Shown here in pieces: positions 1 through 8,479 of a stretch of DNA of 64,000 nt. Below the pieces are notes generated by a model, which made no database searches, was not told the DNA's origin, and saw nothing but the letters and a program-made list of their open reading frames with translations. The translations under genes were made by a program, and so were the position numbers. This stretch comes from Candidatus Rhodoferax randersensis (lineage in GTDB: Bacteria > Pseudomonadota > Gammaproteobacteria > Burkholderiales > Burkholderiaceae_C), in NCBI GenBank assembly GCA_016718155.1, contig JADKEH010000004.1, positions 248,001-312,000 of the forward strand. Direction: 5' to 3'. Position 1 is the first letter of the stretch, and every line of letters starts with the position of its first letter.

Positions 1-997
1 AGGCCTCCGGCCCGCTCAGGCCAGGCAGGACGATGGCGAACTCCTCGCCGCCGTAGCGGGCTACCAGTTCGCCCGCACGCTGCACCGAAGCGCCCAGGGT
101 TTGGGCCACGATTTTCAAGCACAAATCGCCCATCTGGTGCCCATAGTGGTCGTTGTAGGCCTTGAACTGGTCCACATCCACCATGGCAACGGCCAGGGGC
201 AATACCTGGCGGCTGGCGCGCTGCCACTCGGCCTCCCACTCCTGGTCAAACTTGCGGCGATTGGCCAGGCCGGTCAGGCCATCGGTGGCGCTGAGGGCCT
301 GTAGTTGCCGGTTGGCGGTCTCCAACTCGGCGGTACGCTGGCGCACTTTGTCTTCCAGGACCAAATGGACGCCGAGATCTCTTCGCGCAAACGGGCCTGC
401 TCGGCGACTTCCAGGCGCATCCGGCGCGAGAACATAGCGCCAACCCAGCAGCAGCAACAGCGCACCAATTCGCGTGGCCTGCGCCGCGCGCCGCATGCGG
501 TCGAAGTACTCCACGGTTTTGGCCAACTCACCGGTCAGCGCGCCCACTGCAGTCTCGCTGTTGATTTCGTAGACTTTCTTGGCCAACACGTAGGAGTCGG
601 CAAACAGCATTCCGTGCGCCTCGCTCCAGCGCTCCTGGCGCATCAGTTTGAGCGCCGCTTCTTCCGTGACATGCAGTTTTCCGTGGTCGTCACTGAGCGC
701 GGACATTTCTTCCGACAGGTTCAACTTGCGTGTGAGCTGGCTGACCGTCTTGATGGTGGATTCGAGGTCGGCGTTCACGGTGTCGTAGCTGGCCGTGCGC
801 AAGGTGTTTTGCTCCAGCACGGCCAGCAGCAGCATGTTGGTCAGCTCCTGATTGAGCCGCACCATGCGCTCCAGCCCGGTATTGATCTCCAGATGGCGTG
901 CATGCATCGCGTCGTTTTCGATGTCCACGTAGGAACCCACCGCCATGGTCAGCACCAAAACGGCCACCGCCACGTACATGCTTCGGGTGGAACGCAT
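1..997 (-). CDS. Membrane-bound diguanylate cyclase (GGDEF), 3' end cut by window edge
   Basis: Predicted to make cyclic di-GMP from GTP at the inner membrane. The frame is open from an ATG at 997, preceded by an in-frame TAA, to the left edge (332 residues visible). An N-terminal hydrophobic helix (about residues 5-20) is followed by a mostly helical periplasmic sensor region and a second hydrophobic stretch near residue 178. A coiled linker and a GGDEF domain follow, with 'TDGLTGLANRR' and the catalytic GGEEF at about residues 316-320. The gene starts 40 bp after the upstream periplasmic binding protein gene, so the two are probably co-transcribed. The linker between the second membrane helix and the domain reads poorly in this frame and much better in another, suggesting two compensating indels (see findings). 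Confidence 0.85.
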   Translation of the reverse strand, partial: MRSTRSMYVAVAVLVLTMAVGSYVDIENDAMHARHLEINTGLERMVRLNQELTNMLLLAVLEQNTLRTASYDTVNADLESTIKTVSQLTRKLNLSEEMSALSDDHGKLHVTEEAALKLMRQERWSEAHGMLFADSYVLAKKVYEINSETAVGALTGELAKTVEYFDRMRRAAQATRIGALLLLLGWRYVLAPDAPGSRRAGPFARRDLGVHLVLEDKVRQRTAELETANRQLQALSATDGLTGLANRRKFDQEWEAEWQRASRQVLPLAVAMVDVDQFKAYNDHYGHQMGDLCLKIVAQTLGASVQRAGELVARYGGEEFAIVLPGLSGPEA

Positions 998-1037
998 GGG
1001 CGCTTAGGTCGTGATCACCAGGGCCACGTGATGCGCT

Positions 1038-2060
1038 CTATTCGATGACTTTGGCAGCCCGCTTCAACAGGTCGGGCGACACAGTCACGCCCTGCGCCCG
1101 GGCCGCCTTCAGGTTGATGACCAGACTGAACTTTTCCACCGGCCCCCACGGTATGTCACCGGCCTTGACGCCCTTGAGCACCAACGCAGCCTTCTTGCCG
1201 GCCGAGTAACCCACCAAAAAGTAGTCCATGCCATAGGCCGCAACTGCACCTCTGGGAACGCTGTCCACATCACCGGCAAACAAGGCAATATTGTGTTGGT
1301 CGCACACCCGCGCGATGGCATCGATGTTGGCCACCGTGGTGTTGTCCGAGGTGATGGTGATGGCCTGCACCTTGCCCACCAGCGATCTGGCGGCGGCTTC
1401 AACCTCGCTGCTGCTGGCAACCGTGACCTCCACCAGCTTCAGGTTCAAGGACGCGGCCGCGGCGCGAATGGCCTTGATGTGCGTGACCGAATTGGCCTCG
1501 GCCGGGTTGAAAATCGTGCCCCAGGTCTTGGCTTTGGGTACAAACTTGGCATAGGTCTCCATCTGCAACAGTACCGGCCACATATCGCTGACGCCGGTTA
1601 CGTTGGAGCCGGTCTTTTTGCCCGGCGCGCTGTCTTTGGGAACCACCCCGGCATCCACCGGGTCACTGATGGAGGAAAACACCACCGGAATCTGGTTGAT
1701 GACCTTGACCACCGCTTGCGTGGTGGGCGTGGCAATACTGTGCACCAAATCGACTTTGTCTTGTTCGAACTTGCGCGCAATCGCGGTGGCCTTGGCCGGG
1801 TCGCCCTCCGCGTTTTGGCGGTCGTAGCTGACATGGACCCCCTCCTTGAAGCCGGCACTGGCCAACGCCGCCTCAAAGCCTTTTTCGTCGGCGTCGAGCG
1901 CCGCATGCGAGACGATCTTGGTCACGCCAATGCGAATCAACTTCTTGTCCTGGCCCCAGACCGCCGCCGGTGCGCCAACCCACATCACCACCATGAGGAC
2001 CATGGCGGCGTGTGTGGCGGCGCGACGCGCAGACCCAACGGTAATGTCTTTGCTTGCCAT
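1038..2060 (-). CDS. Periplasmic ABC-type substrate-binding protein (ABC_sub_bind/TrpX family)
   Basis: A 340-residue protein with an N-terminal signal peptide ending near residue 36 (hydrophobic VLMVVMWVGAPAAVWG). The mature part has the family's hallmarks: an 'IRIGVTKIVSHAALDADEKGF' type beginning, a central 'PVVFSSISDPVDAGVV' segment and 'SDNTTVANIDAIA' further on. Members bind small ligands such as amino acids and usually feed an ABC importer. No permease or ATPase gene is adjacent here. The next gene encodes a transmembrane GGDEF protein, so this binding protein may serve as a ligand sensor for c-di-GMP signalling (inference). The ligand cannot be read from sequence. Confidence 0.85.
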   Translation of the reverse strand: MASKDITVGSARRAATHAAMVLMVVMWVGAPAAVWGQDKKLIRIGVTKIVSHAALDADEKGFEAALASAGFKEGVHVSYDRQNAEGDPAKATAIARKFEQDKVDLVHSIATPTTQAVVKVINQIPVVFSSISDPVDAGVVPKDSAPGKKTGSNVTGVSDMWPVLLQMETYAKFVPKAKTWGTIFNPAEANSVTHIKAIRAAAASLNLKLVEVTVASSSEVEAAARSLVGKVQAITITSDNTTVANIDAIARVCDQHNIALFAGDVDSVPRGAVAAYGMDYFLVGYSAGKKAALVLKGVKAGDIPWGPVEKFSLVINLKAARAQGVTVSPDLLKRAAKVIE

Positions 2061-2286
2061 GCAGTTCTCCAGGAAAGGGTTGTTACAGCCGAGCGCCGCA
2101 AGCTTGCCCCAAACTACGCCGCGCAGGAATATCTTACGCCGCTCGGGTCGGCATGGTCGCCAGGCCGACCGCAGCCGCCTCAGTCTGTCAGTCTTGCGCG
2201 GGAGATGGCTTCAGGGTTAGCATGACCAGGGCGCTCGGCCTTGGACCCAGCGGCTCACCAGTGTCGATGGATCAATTGGGAGTTTT

Positions 2287-2478
2287 ATGAAGCGAACACA
2301 CTTGCAGATCGTTCTGGTCACATTGTTGGCCATCGGCTTGGTCGCCTGTGGGCGCAAGGAAGCCGCTCCGGCGGCAACGGTCCAAGCCATCGATGGCAAG
2401 CCCAAGGACGACGCCAAGAAGGCAAGTCCCCCCGACAACGCCCCCAAAGTCGTCGACCCGCTCAAAGAGGGCTACTGA
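2287..2478 (+). CDS. Small lipoprotein of unknown function
   Basis: A 63-residue protein with a lysine/arginine start, a hydrophobic core and a lipobox ending in Cys21 (IGLVAC), predicted to be lipid-anchored. The remaining 42 residues are low-complexity and rich in Lys, Asp, Ala and Pro. A GGGAG ribosome site lies upstream of the ATG. It superficially resembles LptM-type short lipoproteins but lacks their GQKGPLY-like motif, so I give no symbol. The 226 bp between this gene and the binding-protein start at 2060 show no other gene. Confidence 0.7.
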   Translation: MKRTHLQIVLVTLLAIGLVACGRKEAAPAATVQAIDGKPKDDAKKASPPDNAPKVVDPLKEGY

Positions 2479-2502
2479 CCGATTGGGGGTCCGACCGGGG
2501 TA

Positions 2503-2517
2503 GCTCCGCGCCGGAGC
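2503..2517. terminator. Possible bidirectional hairpin between convergent genes
   Basis: GCTCCG-CGC-CGGAGC forms a perfect 6-bp stem with a 3-nt loop in the 55-bp gap between the lipoprotein gene and the end of ilvD. No T-run follows on either strand, so termination activity is uncertain. Confidence 0.3.
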
Positions 2518-2533
2518 GGTTGCCGGCGCTTGG

Positions 2534-4394
2534 TCAGTCTTCGAGCAGCGACAAGTCCCGCACCGCGCCCTTGTCGGCCGACATCACCAGCTTGGCGTAG
2601 GCCTTGAGCGCGCTCGAGACCTTGCGTGGGCGCGGTTGCGCGGGCTTCCAGCCCAGCTTGTCTTGCGCGGCGCGGCGTTGGGCCAACTCTTCGTCGGACA
2701 CCAGCACGTTGATGCTGCGGTTGGGAATGTCGATGCGGATGCGGTCGCCATTCTTGACTAGGCCAATGGCACCGCCCGCCGCCGCTTCGGGCGAGGCGTG
2801 GCCGATGGACAGGCCCGAGGTGCCGCCGGAGAAGCGGCCATCGGTCAGCAGTGCGCAGGCTTTGCCCAGGCCCTTGGACTTGATGTAGCTGGTGGGGTAC
2901 AACATCTCTTGCATGCCGGGGCCGCCTTTGGGGCCTTCGTAACGCACGATGACCACGTCACCAGCCTTGACCTTGTCGGCCAGGATATTGGCCACGGCTT
3001 CGTCTTGCGACTCCACCACGTGGGCCGGGCCTTCGAACACCATCAGCGCGTCGTCCACACCGGCGGTTTTGACCACGCAGCCGTTCAGGGCGATGTTGCC
3101 CACCAGCACGGCCAGGCCACCTTCTTTGCTAAAGGCGTGCTCGCACAGAGCGGATGCAACCTGCAGCGCGGTCCACATCCAAGCTGGGCCAGCGTGCGCT
3201 CTGGCTGAATGCCACTTGGGTGGGAATGCCGCCAGGGCCAGCCATGTAGAAGGTTTTGACAGCGTCGCTGGGGTTGCGGGCAATGTCCCACTGGTCCAGC
3301 GCGTCTTTCATGGTTTTGGCGTGCACGGTGGGCACGTCGGTGTGCAGGCGCCCTGCCCGGTCGAGCTCACCCAAAATGGCCATGATGCCGCCTGCGCGGT
3401 GCACGTCTTCAATGTGGTACTTGTCCGTATTGGGCGCTACCTTGCACAGCTGCGGCACCAGCTTGGACATGCGGTCGATGTCGGCCATGGTGAAGTCGAT
3501 TTCGGCTTCTTGCGCAATGGCCAGAATGTGCAAAATGGTGTTGGTGGAGCCGCCCATGGCAATGTCCAGCGCAATGGCGTTCTCAAACGCCTTGAAGCCC
3601 CCGGCACGCGGCAGCACGCTGCTGTCTTCCTGCTCGTAATAACGCTGGCACAAGTCGACTGCCAGGCGCCCGGCGCGCTTGAACAGCTGCTCGCGGTCTG
3701 AATGGGTAGCCACCACAGTACCGTTGCCGGGCAGCGAGAGGCCCAGCGCCTCGGTCAGGCAGTTCATGGAATTGGCGGTGAACATGCCCGAGCACGAGCC
3801 GCAGGTGGGGCAGGCCGAGCGCTCCACCTCGGCCAGGTCGGCGTCCGACACCTTGTCGTCGGCGGCCATCACCATGGCGTCGATCAGGTCGAGCTTTTTG
3901 AATTCGAGTTTGTGGGTGTCGGGGTTGGCCAGTTTGACCTTGCCCGCTTCCATGGGGCCGCCGGAGACAAACACCACCGGGATGTTCAGCCGCATGGCGG
4001 CCATCAGCATGCCGGGGGTGATCTTGTCGCAGTTGGAGATGCACACCATGGCGTCGGCACAGTGGGCGTTGACCATGTATTCCACGCTGTCGGCAATGAT
4101 GTCGCGGCTGGGCAGCGAGTACAGCATGCCGTCGTGGCCCATGGCAATGCCGTCGTCCACCGCAATGGTGTTGAACTCTTTGGCGACACCGCCTGCGGCC
4201 TCGATCTCGCGCGCCACCAGCTGGCCCAGGTCTTTCAGGTGCACATGGCCCGGCACAAACTGGGTGAAGGAGTTGACCACCGCAATGATGGGTTTGGAGA
4301 AGTCGGCATCTTTCATGCCGGTGGCGCGCCACAGCGAGCGGGCACCCGCCATATTGCGGCCGGCGGTGGAGGTTTTGGAGCGGTAAACGGGCAT
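2534..4394 (-). pseudogene. ilvD: Dihydroxy-acid dehydratase, frameshifted
   Basis: Encodes the Fe-S enzyme that converts 2,3-dihydroxy-acids to 2-keto acids in isoleucine, valine and leucine biosynthesis. The start at 4394 (MPVYRSKTS) has an AGAGGG site upstream. The N-terminal part carries the cluster motifs CISNCDKITPG and CPTCGSCSGMF and runs to 'DRAAGCIRSV'. There the frame breaks: one extra base near 3143 turns the family's SV-EHAFSKEGG into a stop a few codons later. The remainder (EHAFSKEGG through GRFSGGTSGLSIGH to the C-terminus) continues intact in another frame to 2534. Apart from this base the gene looks complete and well conserved, so it is either a sequencing error or a very recent inactivation. 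Confidence 0.9.
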
Positions 4395-4560
4395 GGACAA
4401 ACCCTCTTGGTGGGTGTAGACGACGAAGTGAGTGGGCTGCGCAGCGGCGGGCGTTGCGCGCGGGCTCCAATTATCTTCGAAGGCGGCAAGACCCTGATGC
4501 TTGATGCTGTGTTTCCCAAACTGCCTTGGCTGCGCCTGGCAGGTCAGGTCGGGCCGGGTG

Positions 4561-5637
4561 TCATCGGCGGCCGGTTGCTTGCCGCCGCCGCACCTGGCGC
4601 GGGTCCGTTTGCATGCGCAGCGCTTGCCGCGCCTGGCGCCACTGCAAAGGGCTGCAGTCAAACCAGGCCTTGAACGCCCGTGTGAAGGAGCTCTGTTCGG
4701 CATAGCCCAGCAGCAAGGCGACGTCCAGCACGCTCAGGCCCGGGTCACGCAGATAGACCTTGGCCAGATCCTTGCGCGCGGCGTCCAGCACCTCGTGAAA
4801 TCCCAAACCCACCTCGCCCAGGCGGCGTTGCAGCGTGCGCGACGACATGGCCATGGTCTGCGCGCAGTGTTGCAGGGTCGCTTCGCACTTGGGCATCAGG
4901 GGCATCAGGGCCTGGCGCAAGCGCGTTGCGATGTCCTGCTCGTTGAACGTTTTCTCCATGGCGGCGCGGGCTTGCTCACGCATCGCCAGGTGCAGGGTTT
5001 CATCGGCCTGGACCAACGGCATGTCCAGCAGTTCGCGCGAGAACACCAATGCGTTCTGGGCCGCCTGAAAGCGCACCGGGCACTCGAAGAATCGCTCGTA
5101 GGCCGCCGCCTGTGCCGGGGCGCGGTGCGTGAACACCACTTCCTTCAGGGGCAGCGGGGCGCCCGCGATCCAGCGTCCAAACACATACCAACTGGCGATC
5201 AAGGCTTCGGCCAGTGTGGCGCTGTAGGCGTGTGCGCCCTGCAGGACGTGCCAGCCCAGCCCCACGTCCTGCCCGTGACTGGTAACCCGCATTTCGCTGT
5301 AGCCAATGTCGAACACCAGACGGCGGTAATGCGGGACCAGGGCAATGGCCTCACCCAGGGTCTTGCAGGTCATCAGGGCATAGCCCAGCACATGAAAGGT
5401 GCCTGGGCGCACATGGCGCGCGAATTCCAGCCCGATGTCGCCGCGCCCGCTCAAGGTCACTGCGGCGTCAAACAACGCAATGACGTCGGCCACAGCCAGG
5501 CGAGCGCCAGGGTTGTCCAGCACCCCTTGCGTCAAACCGGCACGCCCAAGCAGGGCCGAGCGCGAGATACCCGCGCGCGACACCGCCTCCAGCAAACCGG
5601 CCACGAATCCCGCGCCCACCGTACTCATGGACTCCAT
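4561..5637 (-). CDS. AraC-family transcriptional regulator
   Basis: A 358-residue protein: an N-terminal arabinose-binding-like domain of the OruR/ArgR subclass (about residues 20-210), then a C-terminal double helix-turn-helix (about residues 255-340) with 'MSSRTLQRRLGEVG' and the second recognition region 'LSVLDVALLLGYAEQSSFTRAFK'. The start at 5637 is chosen because GGGGAGG lies about 6 bp upstream; a longer in-frame ORF reaches 5727 without a ribosome site. It is transcribed away from the transporter-oxidoreductase operon beginning at 5771 and is the natural candidate for its regulator. The inducer is unknown. Confidence 0.87.
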   Translation of the reverse strand: MESMSTVGAGFVAGLLEAVSRAGISRSALLGRAGLTQGVLDNPGARLAVADVIALFDAAVTLSGRGDIGLEFARHVRPGTFHVLGYALMTCKTLGEAIALVPHYRRLVFDIGYSEMRVTSHGQDVGLGWHVLQGAHAYSATLAEALIASWYVFGRWIAGAPLPLKEVVFTHRAPAQAAAYERFFECPVRFQAAQNALVFSRELLDMPLVQADETLHLAMREQARAAMEKTFNEQDIATRLRQALMPLMPKCEATLQHCAQTMAMSSRTLQRRLGEVGLGFHEVLDAARKDLAKVYLRDPGLSVLDVALLLGYAEQSSFTRAFKAWFDCSPLQWRQARQALRMQTDPRQVRRRQATGRR

Positions 5638-5653
5638 GCCGCACCTCCCCGAG

Positions 5654-5727
5654 TTGGCGTGAAATGACAAAAACATGGCATTGTCGGACAGGCGCAGTTC
5701 GCCCGCAAGTCCTACCATTAACGCCAA
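5654..5727. promoter_or_regulatory. Inverted repeat in the divergent AraC/operon promoter region
   Basis: TTGGCGT (5654-5660) and its exact complement ACGCCAA (5721-5727) flank a 60-bp spacer inside the 133-bp gap between the divergent genes. The placement suits a regulator site or a DNA loop. A 7-bp match could also be chance. Confidence 0.3.
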
Positions 5728-5770
5728 TCGTCCCTGCGGCGGGAATAACTATTTGAACGAGGACAGACGC

Positions 5771-6742
5771 ATGCTACCGATTGACCAGGTTCAACTGCAT
5801 TTCAATCCGGCCACGCTGGCCGGGCTCAACGTGATTCTGGGCCTGGTTATGTTCGGCATTGCGCTGGATCTGAGGGTGGCCGACTTTCGCATTGCATTCA
5901 AGTCCCCCAAAGGGCTGGTGCTGGCGACGGTGGGCCACCACATCATCTTTCCGGCCATGACTTATGGGCTGATCTCGATCATCAACCCCGTTCCCAGCAT
6001 TGCCCTGGGCATGATCCTGGTGTCATCTTGTCCGGCCGGGCATCTGTCCAACTTTCTGACGCATCTGGCACGCGGCAACACGGCCCTCTCGGTCAGCGCC
6101 AGCGCGGTTTCCACCGCCCTGGCGATCGTGATGACGCCGCTGAACTTCAACTTCTGGGGCAACCTGCATCCGATCACCCATGACCTGATGCGCACCATCT
6201 CGCTGGACCCGCTGGTCATGCTCAAGGACATCGTCATCCTGCTGGGGCTGCCGCTGGTGGCGGGCATGTGGGTGGCGCATAAGTACCCGACCTTCGCGGC
6301 GCGCGCCGAAACCCCCATGAAGCGCTTCTCCCTGGCGGTGTTTGCGCTGTTCGTGGTGGGCGCCTTGGCTGCCAACTTCCAGCATTTTCTACAGTACGTG
6401 CAGTTCGTGGTGGTGGTGGTCTTCATTCACAACGGGCTGGCGCTAACCACCGGCTATGCGCTGTCGACGCTGGTGGGCCTTAGCGACCGTGATCGCCGTT
6501 CCGTGACCTTCGAGATGGGCATCCAGAACTCGGGACTGGGGCTGATCCTTATCTTCAACCTGTTCAACGGCCTTGGCGGCATGGCCATCATCACCGCCTG
6601 GTGGGGCATCTGGCACATCGTCTCGGGGCTGGCGCTGGCAACTTGGTGGAGCAACGCGCGCCGCGCGCCGCCGCGTCGGTGGGAACCGCGCCATGACGCA
6701 GAAGACCGTGCTCGTCACGGGCAGCTCGGGCTATCTGGGTAG
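5771..6742 (+). CDS. Bile acid:sodium symporter (BASS/SBF) family transporter
   Basis: A 323-residue integral membrane protein with about nine to ten hydrophobic segments. It matches the SBF fold in its beginning (LNVILGLVMFGIALDL), its 'SSCPAGHLSNFLTHLARGNTA' type core motif and its late 'EMGIQNSGLGL' motif. Relatives import organic anions such as bile acids, pantoate or 2-keto acids with sodium. The ATG has an AGGA site 8 bp upstream. It is the first gene of the operon. The last 20 or so residues are Arg/Pro-rich and overlap the next gene by 50 bp, unlike the 4-bp ATGA overlaps elsewhere in the operon; a one-base indel near 6651 may have extended the protein (see findings). Confidence 0.85.
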   Translation: MLPIDQVQLHFNPATLAGLNVILGLVMFGIALDLRVADFRIAFKSPKGLVLATVGHHIIFPAMTYGLISIINPVPSIALGMILVSSCPAGHLSNFLTHLARGNTALSVSASAVSTALAIVMTPLNFNFWGNLHPITHDLMRTISLDPLVMLKDIVILLGLPLVAGMWVAHKYPTFAARAETPMKRFSLAVFALFVVGALAANFQHFLQYVQFVVVVVFIHNGLALTTGYALSTLVGLSDRDRRSVTFEMGIQNSGLGLILIFNLFNGLGGMAIITAWWGIWHIVSGLALATWWSNARRAPPRRWEPRHDAEDRARHGQLGLSG

Positions 6743-7649
6743 CCAGACCGTCGCTGCACTGGCGCAACGGCCCGATCTGAACGTGGTGGCATTGGATGTC
6801 CGCGAGCCTGCCGCGCGCTTGGCCGGCGTGGTGTACGAGGTGGCTGACATTCGTGCGGCTGAAGTCGATGGCATCGTTGCTCGCCATGCGCCGCAGGTCG
6901 TGGTGCATCTGGCCAGCATCGTGACGCCAGCCAAGCACAGTAACCGGGCGTTTGAGTATGACGTGGATGTCAACGGCACGAAGAACCTGCTGCAAGCCTG
7001 CATCGCGCACGGCGTGCGGCGCGTGATCGTCTCCTCCAGCGGCGCCGCCTATGGCTACTACGCCGACAACCCCGAGTGGCTGGTGGAGACCGACGCGATC
7101 CGCGGCAACGACAGCTTTGCCTATGCCTGCCACAAGCGGCTGGTCGAAGAGTTGCTGCAGGACTACCGGGTGAGCCATCCGCAACTGGAGCAGATTGTTT
7201 TTCGCATCGGCACGATCCTGGGCCCCACGGTACACAACCAGATCACGGCTCTGTTCGAGAAGCCCAGGCTCATCGCCATTGCTGGTTCGGACAGCCCGTT
7301 CGTGTTCATTCACGACCAGGACGTGGTGGGCGCGATCGTGCACGGCATTGACTCAAGCGCAGTGGGGATCTTCAATGTGGCCGGCGACGGCAAATTGACC
7401 ATCCACGAGATTGCCCAACGCCTGGGCAAGACTTGTCGCGTGATGCCCGCCGGTGTGTTGCGGGCGGGCTTGTGGCTGCTGAAGAAACTCCATCTCACGC
7501 AGTACGGCCCCGAGCAACTCGATTTCTTGCGCTACCGCCCGGTCTTGCTCAACACCCGGCTGAAGGAAGAGTTCGGCTATACGCCCAAGCTCAGCTCGGC
7601 ACAGGTGTTTGAGTTGTACCGCGCCTCACGCCAAGCCACCACGCCATGA
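6693..7649 (+). CDS. NAD-dependent epimerase/dehydratase family protein (extended SDR)
   Basis: A 318-residue extended SDR. The nucleotide-binding motif TGSSGYLGS lies near the N-terminus, followed by acidic 'VVALDVREP' and 'VVVHLAS'. A catalytic Ser/Tyr-x3-Lys arrangement is visible as 'VSSSGAAYG' and 'YACHK'. Members act on sugar nucleotides, steroids or other alcohols; the substrate is not evident here. The start at 6693 follows from the motif position. The gene ends with an ATGA overlap with the next SDR gene, indicating translational coupling. Confidence 0.85.
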   Translation: MTQKTVLVTGSSGYLGSQTVAALAQRPDLNVVALDVREPAARLAGVVYEVADIRAAEVDGIVARHAPQVVVHLASIVTPAKHSNRAFEYDVDVNGTKNLLQACIAHGVRRVIVSSSGAAYGYYADNPEWLVETDAIRGNDSFAYACHKRLVEELLQDYRVSHPQLEQIVFRIGTILGPTVHNQITALFEKPRLIAIAGSDSPFVFIHDQDVVGAIVHGIDSSAVGIFNVAGDGKLTIHEIAQRLGKTCRVMPAGVLRAGLWLLKKLHLTQYGPEQLDFLRYRPVLLNTRLKEEFGYTPKLSSAQVFELYRASRQATTP

Positions 7650-8464
7650 TGCGCAGGAGTTTGGTGGGAAAGGTGGTGCTGGTCACTGGCGCGGCCGGGG
7701 GTCTGGGTGCCGCACTGTGCCGCGCATTTTCGGCGGCCGGCGCCCGTGTGGTTGGCATGGACTTGGACCAGGCCAGACTAAGCAGTCTGCTCGCGCAGCT
7801 TCCTGCAGGAACGCTGGCCGTTGGTGGCCCGGAGCATGGCGACATCTCCAATGCACAGGCCTGTCAGCGCGCCATCGCGCAAACCCTGGCCCACTTTGGC
7901 GCGCTGGACGTGCTGGTCAACAACGCTGGCATATCGCATCGCAGCCTGTTGCAGGACACCGACCCTGGCGTGATCCGCCGTGTGATGGAGGTCAATTTTT
8001 TCGGTGCCATGCAGATGACCCATGCCGCGTTGCCGCACCTGCTTGCCGGTCGGGGCGTGGTGGCGGCCATCTCCAGCGTGGCGGGCTACGCGCCGCTGCT
8101 GGGGCGCACTGGCTATTGCGCCGCCAAGCATGCGTTGCATGGGTTCTTTGACACCCTGCGCACCGAAGTTGAAGACCGGGGTGTGCAGGTCACCTTGATA
8201 TGCCCATCCTTCATTGCCACCGGCATTGGTGGCGCCGCGTTGGGCCCAACGGGCGTGTCGGCCACCTCACCCCGGATCACAACTGGAGGTGAGTCCGACC
8301 CGGCTGACGTGGCGCAACGCATTCTGGAGTCGATCGCACGAGGACAGTCGCTGCTGTTGCCGGACCGCACCTCGCGCCTGGCCTGGTGGGTCAGCAAGCT
8401 GGCGCCTGGCTTCTATGCCCGCACCATGAAGCGCCGAGTCAGCGCTGAATTTCACCAGCCTTGA
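7646..8464 (+). CDS. Short-chain dehydrogenase/reductase
   Basis: A 272-residue classical SDR with cofactor motif TGAAGGLG (about residues 14-21), NNAG (about residues 91-94), catalytic Ser in 'ISSVAGYAP' and YCAAK. The C-terminal portion (LAWWVSKLAPGFYARTM) resembles SDRs acting on lipids or steroids, but the substrate is not determined. It overlaps the epimerase gene by 4 bp and precedes the cytochrome gene by 15 bp. With its neighbours it suggests stepwise oxidation or reduction of an imported hydroxylated compound (inference). Confidence 0.87.
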   Translation: MMRRSLVGKVVLVTGAAGGLGAALCRAFSAAGARVVGMDLDQARLSSLLAQLPAGTLAVGGPEHGDISNAQACQRAIAQTLAHFGALDVLVNNAGISHRSLLQDTDPGVIRRVMEVNFFGAMQMTHAALPHLLAGRGVVAAISSVAGYAPLLGRTGYCAAKHALHGFFDTLRTEVEDRGVQVTLICPSFIATGIGGAALGPTGVSATSPRITTGGESDPADVAQRILESIARGQSLLLPDRTSRLAWWVSKLAPGFYARTMKRRVSAEFHQP

Positions 8465-8479
8465 AGAGGAGAATGGTTC

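Noticed and set aside
2287..2478. Lipoprotein as LptM
   Set aside because: The GQKGPLY-like motif that defines LptM is missing and the tail is Lys/Asp/Pro-rich.
4395..4703. Upstream extension of ilvD
   Set aside because: The MPVYRSKTS start at 4394 has a ribosome site and matches the family start; the extension is Arg/Cys-rich and unconserved.
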